Below are positions 6,467-6,497 of a stretch of DNA of 6,497 nt, piece by piece. Source of the stretch: Coriobacteriales bacterium. Its GTDB lineage: Bacteria > Actinomycetota > Coriobacteriia > Coriobacteriales > UBA8131. The DNA lies in assembly GCA_031274985.1 (NCBI GenBank), contig JAISPK010000122.1, positions 1 to 6,497 on the forward strand, read 5' to 3'. The translations under genes and the position numbers were made by a program. How positions within the stretch are numbered: the first letter of the stretch is position 1; the number at the start of each line of letters is the position of its first letter. The notes under the pieces were generated by a model that saw nothing but the letters and a program-made list of their open reading frames with translations, was not told the origin of the DNA and ran no database searches.

Positions 6467-6493
6467 ACCCTACGTACGTCCCCATTTGTCAGC
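6413..6493. repeat. REP-like palindromic element with 20-base inverted arms
   Basis: GCTGACAAAAGGGGACGTAC at 6413-6432 is mirrored by GTACGTCCCCATTTGTCAGC at 6474-6493; the arms match at 19 of 20 positions. The 41-base centre contains a second, smaller imperfect stem (TGGC at 6445-6448 with GCCA at 6458-6461, and TGGGGACCC between), so the whole can fold as nested hairpins. Arms of the type TGACAAATGGGGACGTAC resemble, from memory, dispersed REP/BIME-type elements moved by RAYT (IS200-like Y1) transposases; no transposase is present here. Its insertion coincides with loss of the PDZ-coding part of the DUF512 gene. Only four bases remain beyond the element, so a target duplication cannot be examined. 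Confidence 0.75.
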
Positions 6494-6497
6494 CACG

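Overview
The window reads as ordinary chromosome from a Gram-positive anaerobe, most likely a member of the Coriobacteriia (Actinomycetota). That is a family-level inference from two genes. The radical SAM DUF512 protein has the form I recall from coriobacterial homologues (its FCFMKMLPDGMRPALYVR stretch and the GNFVTLSNL motif). The inorganic pyrophosphatase has the CBS-containing architecture without a DRTGG domain that is described from Eggerthella lenta and a few Firmicutes. Base composition is moderately GC-rich, and Shine-Dalgarno sites of the GAGGAG type are clear in front of several genes.

Layout on the plus strand. Bases 1-119 are the tail of an unrecognised gene. A 61-codon frame (134-319) follows, built largely from short tandem repeats. 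Then comes an 854-residue soluble hybrid histidine kinase (328-2892) with PAS, GAF, HisKA, HATPase, receiver and C-terminal hemerythrin domains. These three lie close together and look like one transcription unit. After a 73-base gap comes a PLP-dependent low-specificity threonine aldolase (2966-4018).

Layout on the minus strand. A manganese-type family II CBS-pyrophosphatase (5325 down to 4015) converges on the aldolase gene, and the two stop codons overlap. Upstream of it, 70 bases away, is a radical SAM DUF512 gene (6466 down to 5396). It lacks its N-terminal PDZ-coding part, because an 81-base REP-like inverted-repeat element (6413-6493) occupies that position.

How the genes fit together. 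The kinase is a one-protein signalling module whose non-haem di-iron hemerythrin domain suggests control by oxygen, NO or redox state. Its output partner is not in the window. The aldolase and the pyrophosphatase are housekeeping enzymes: glycine/threonine interconversion and PPi removal tuned by adenine nucleotides. The two most unusual places are the repeat-dense 190-300 region just ahead of the kinase and the palindromic element that cuts into the DUF512 gene. I see no RNA gene, CRISPR array, insertion sequence with transposase, or phage gene here.
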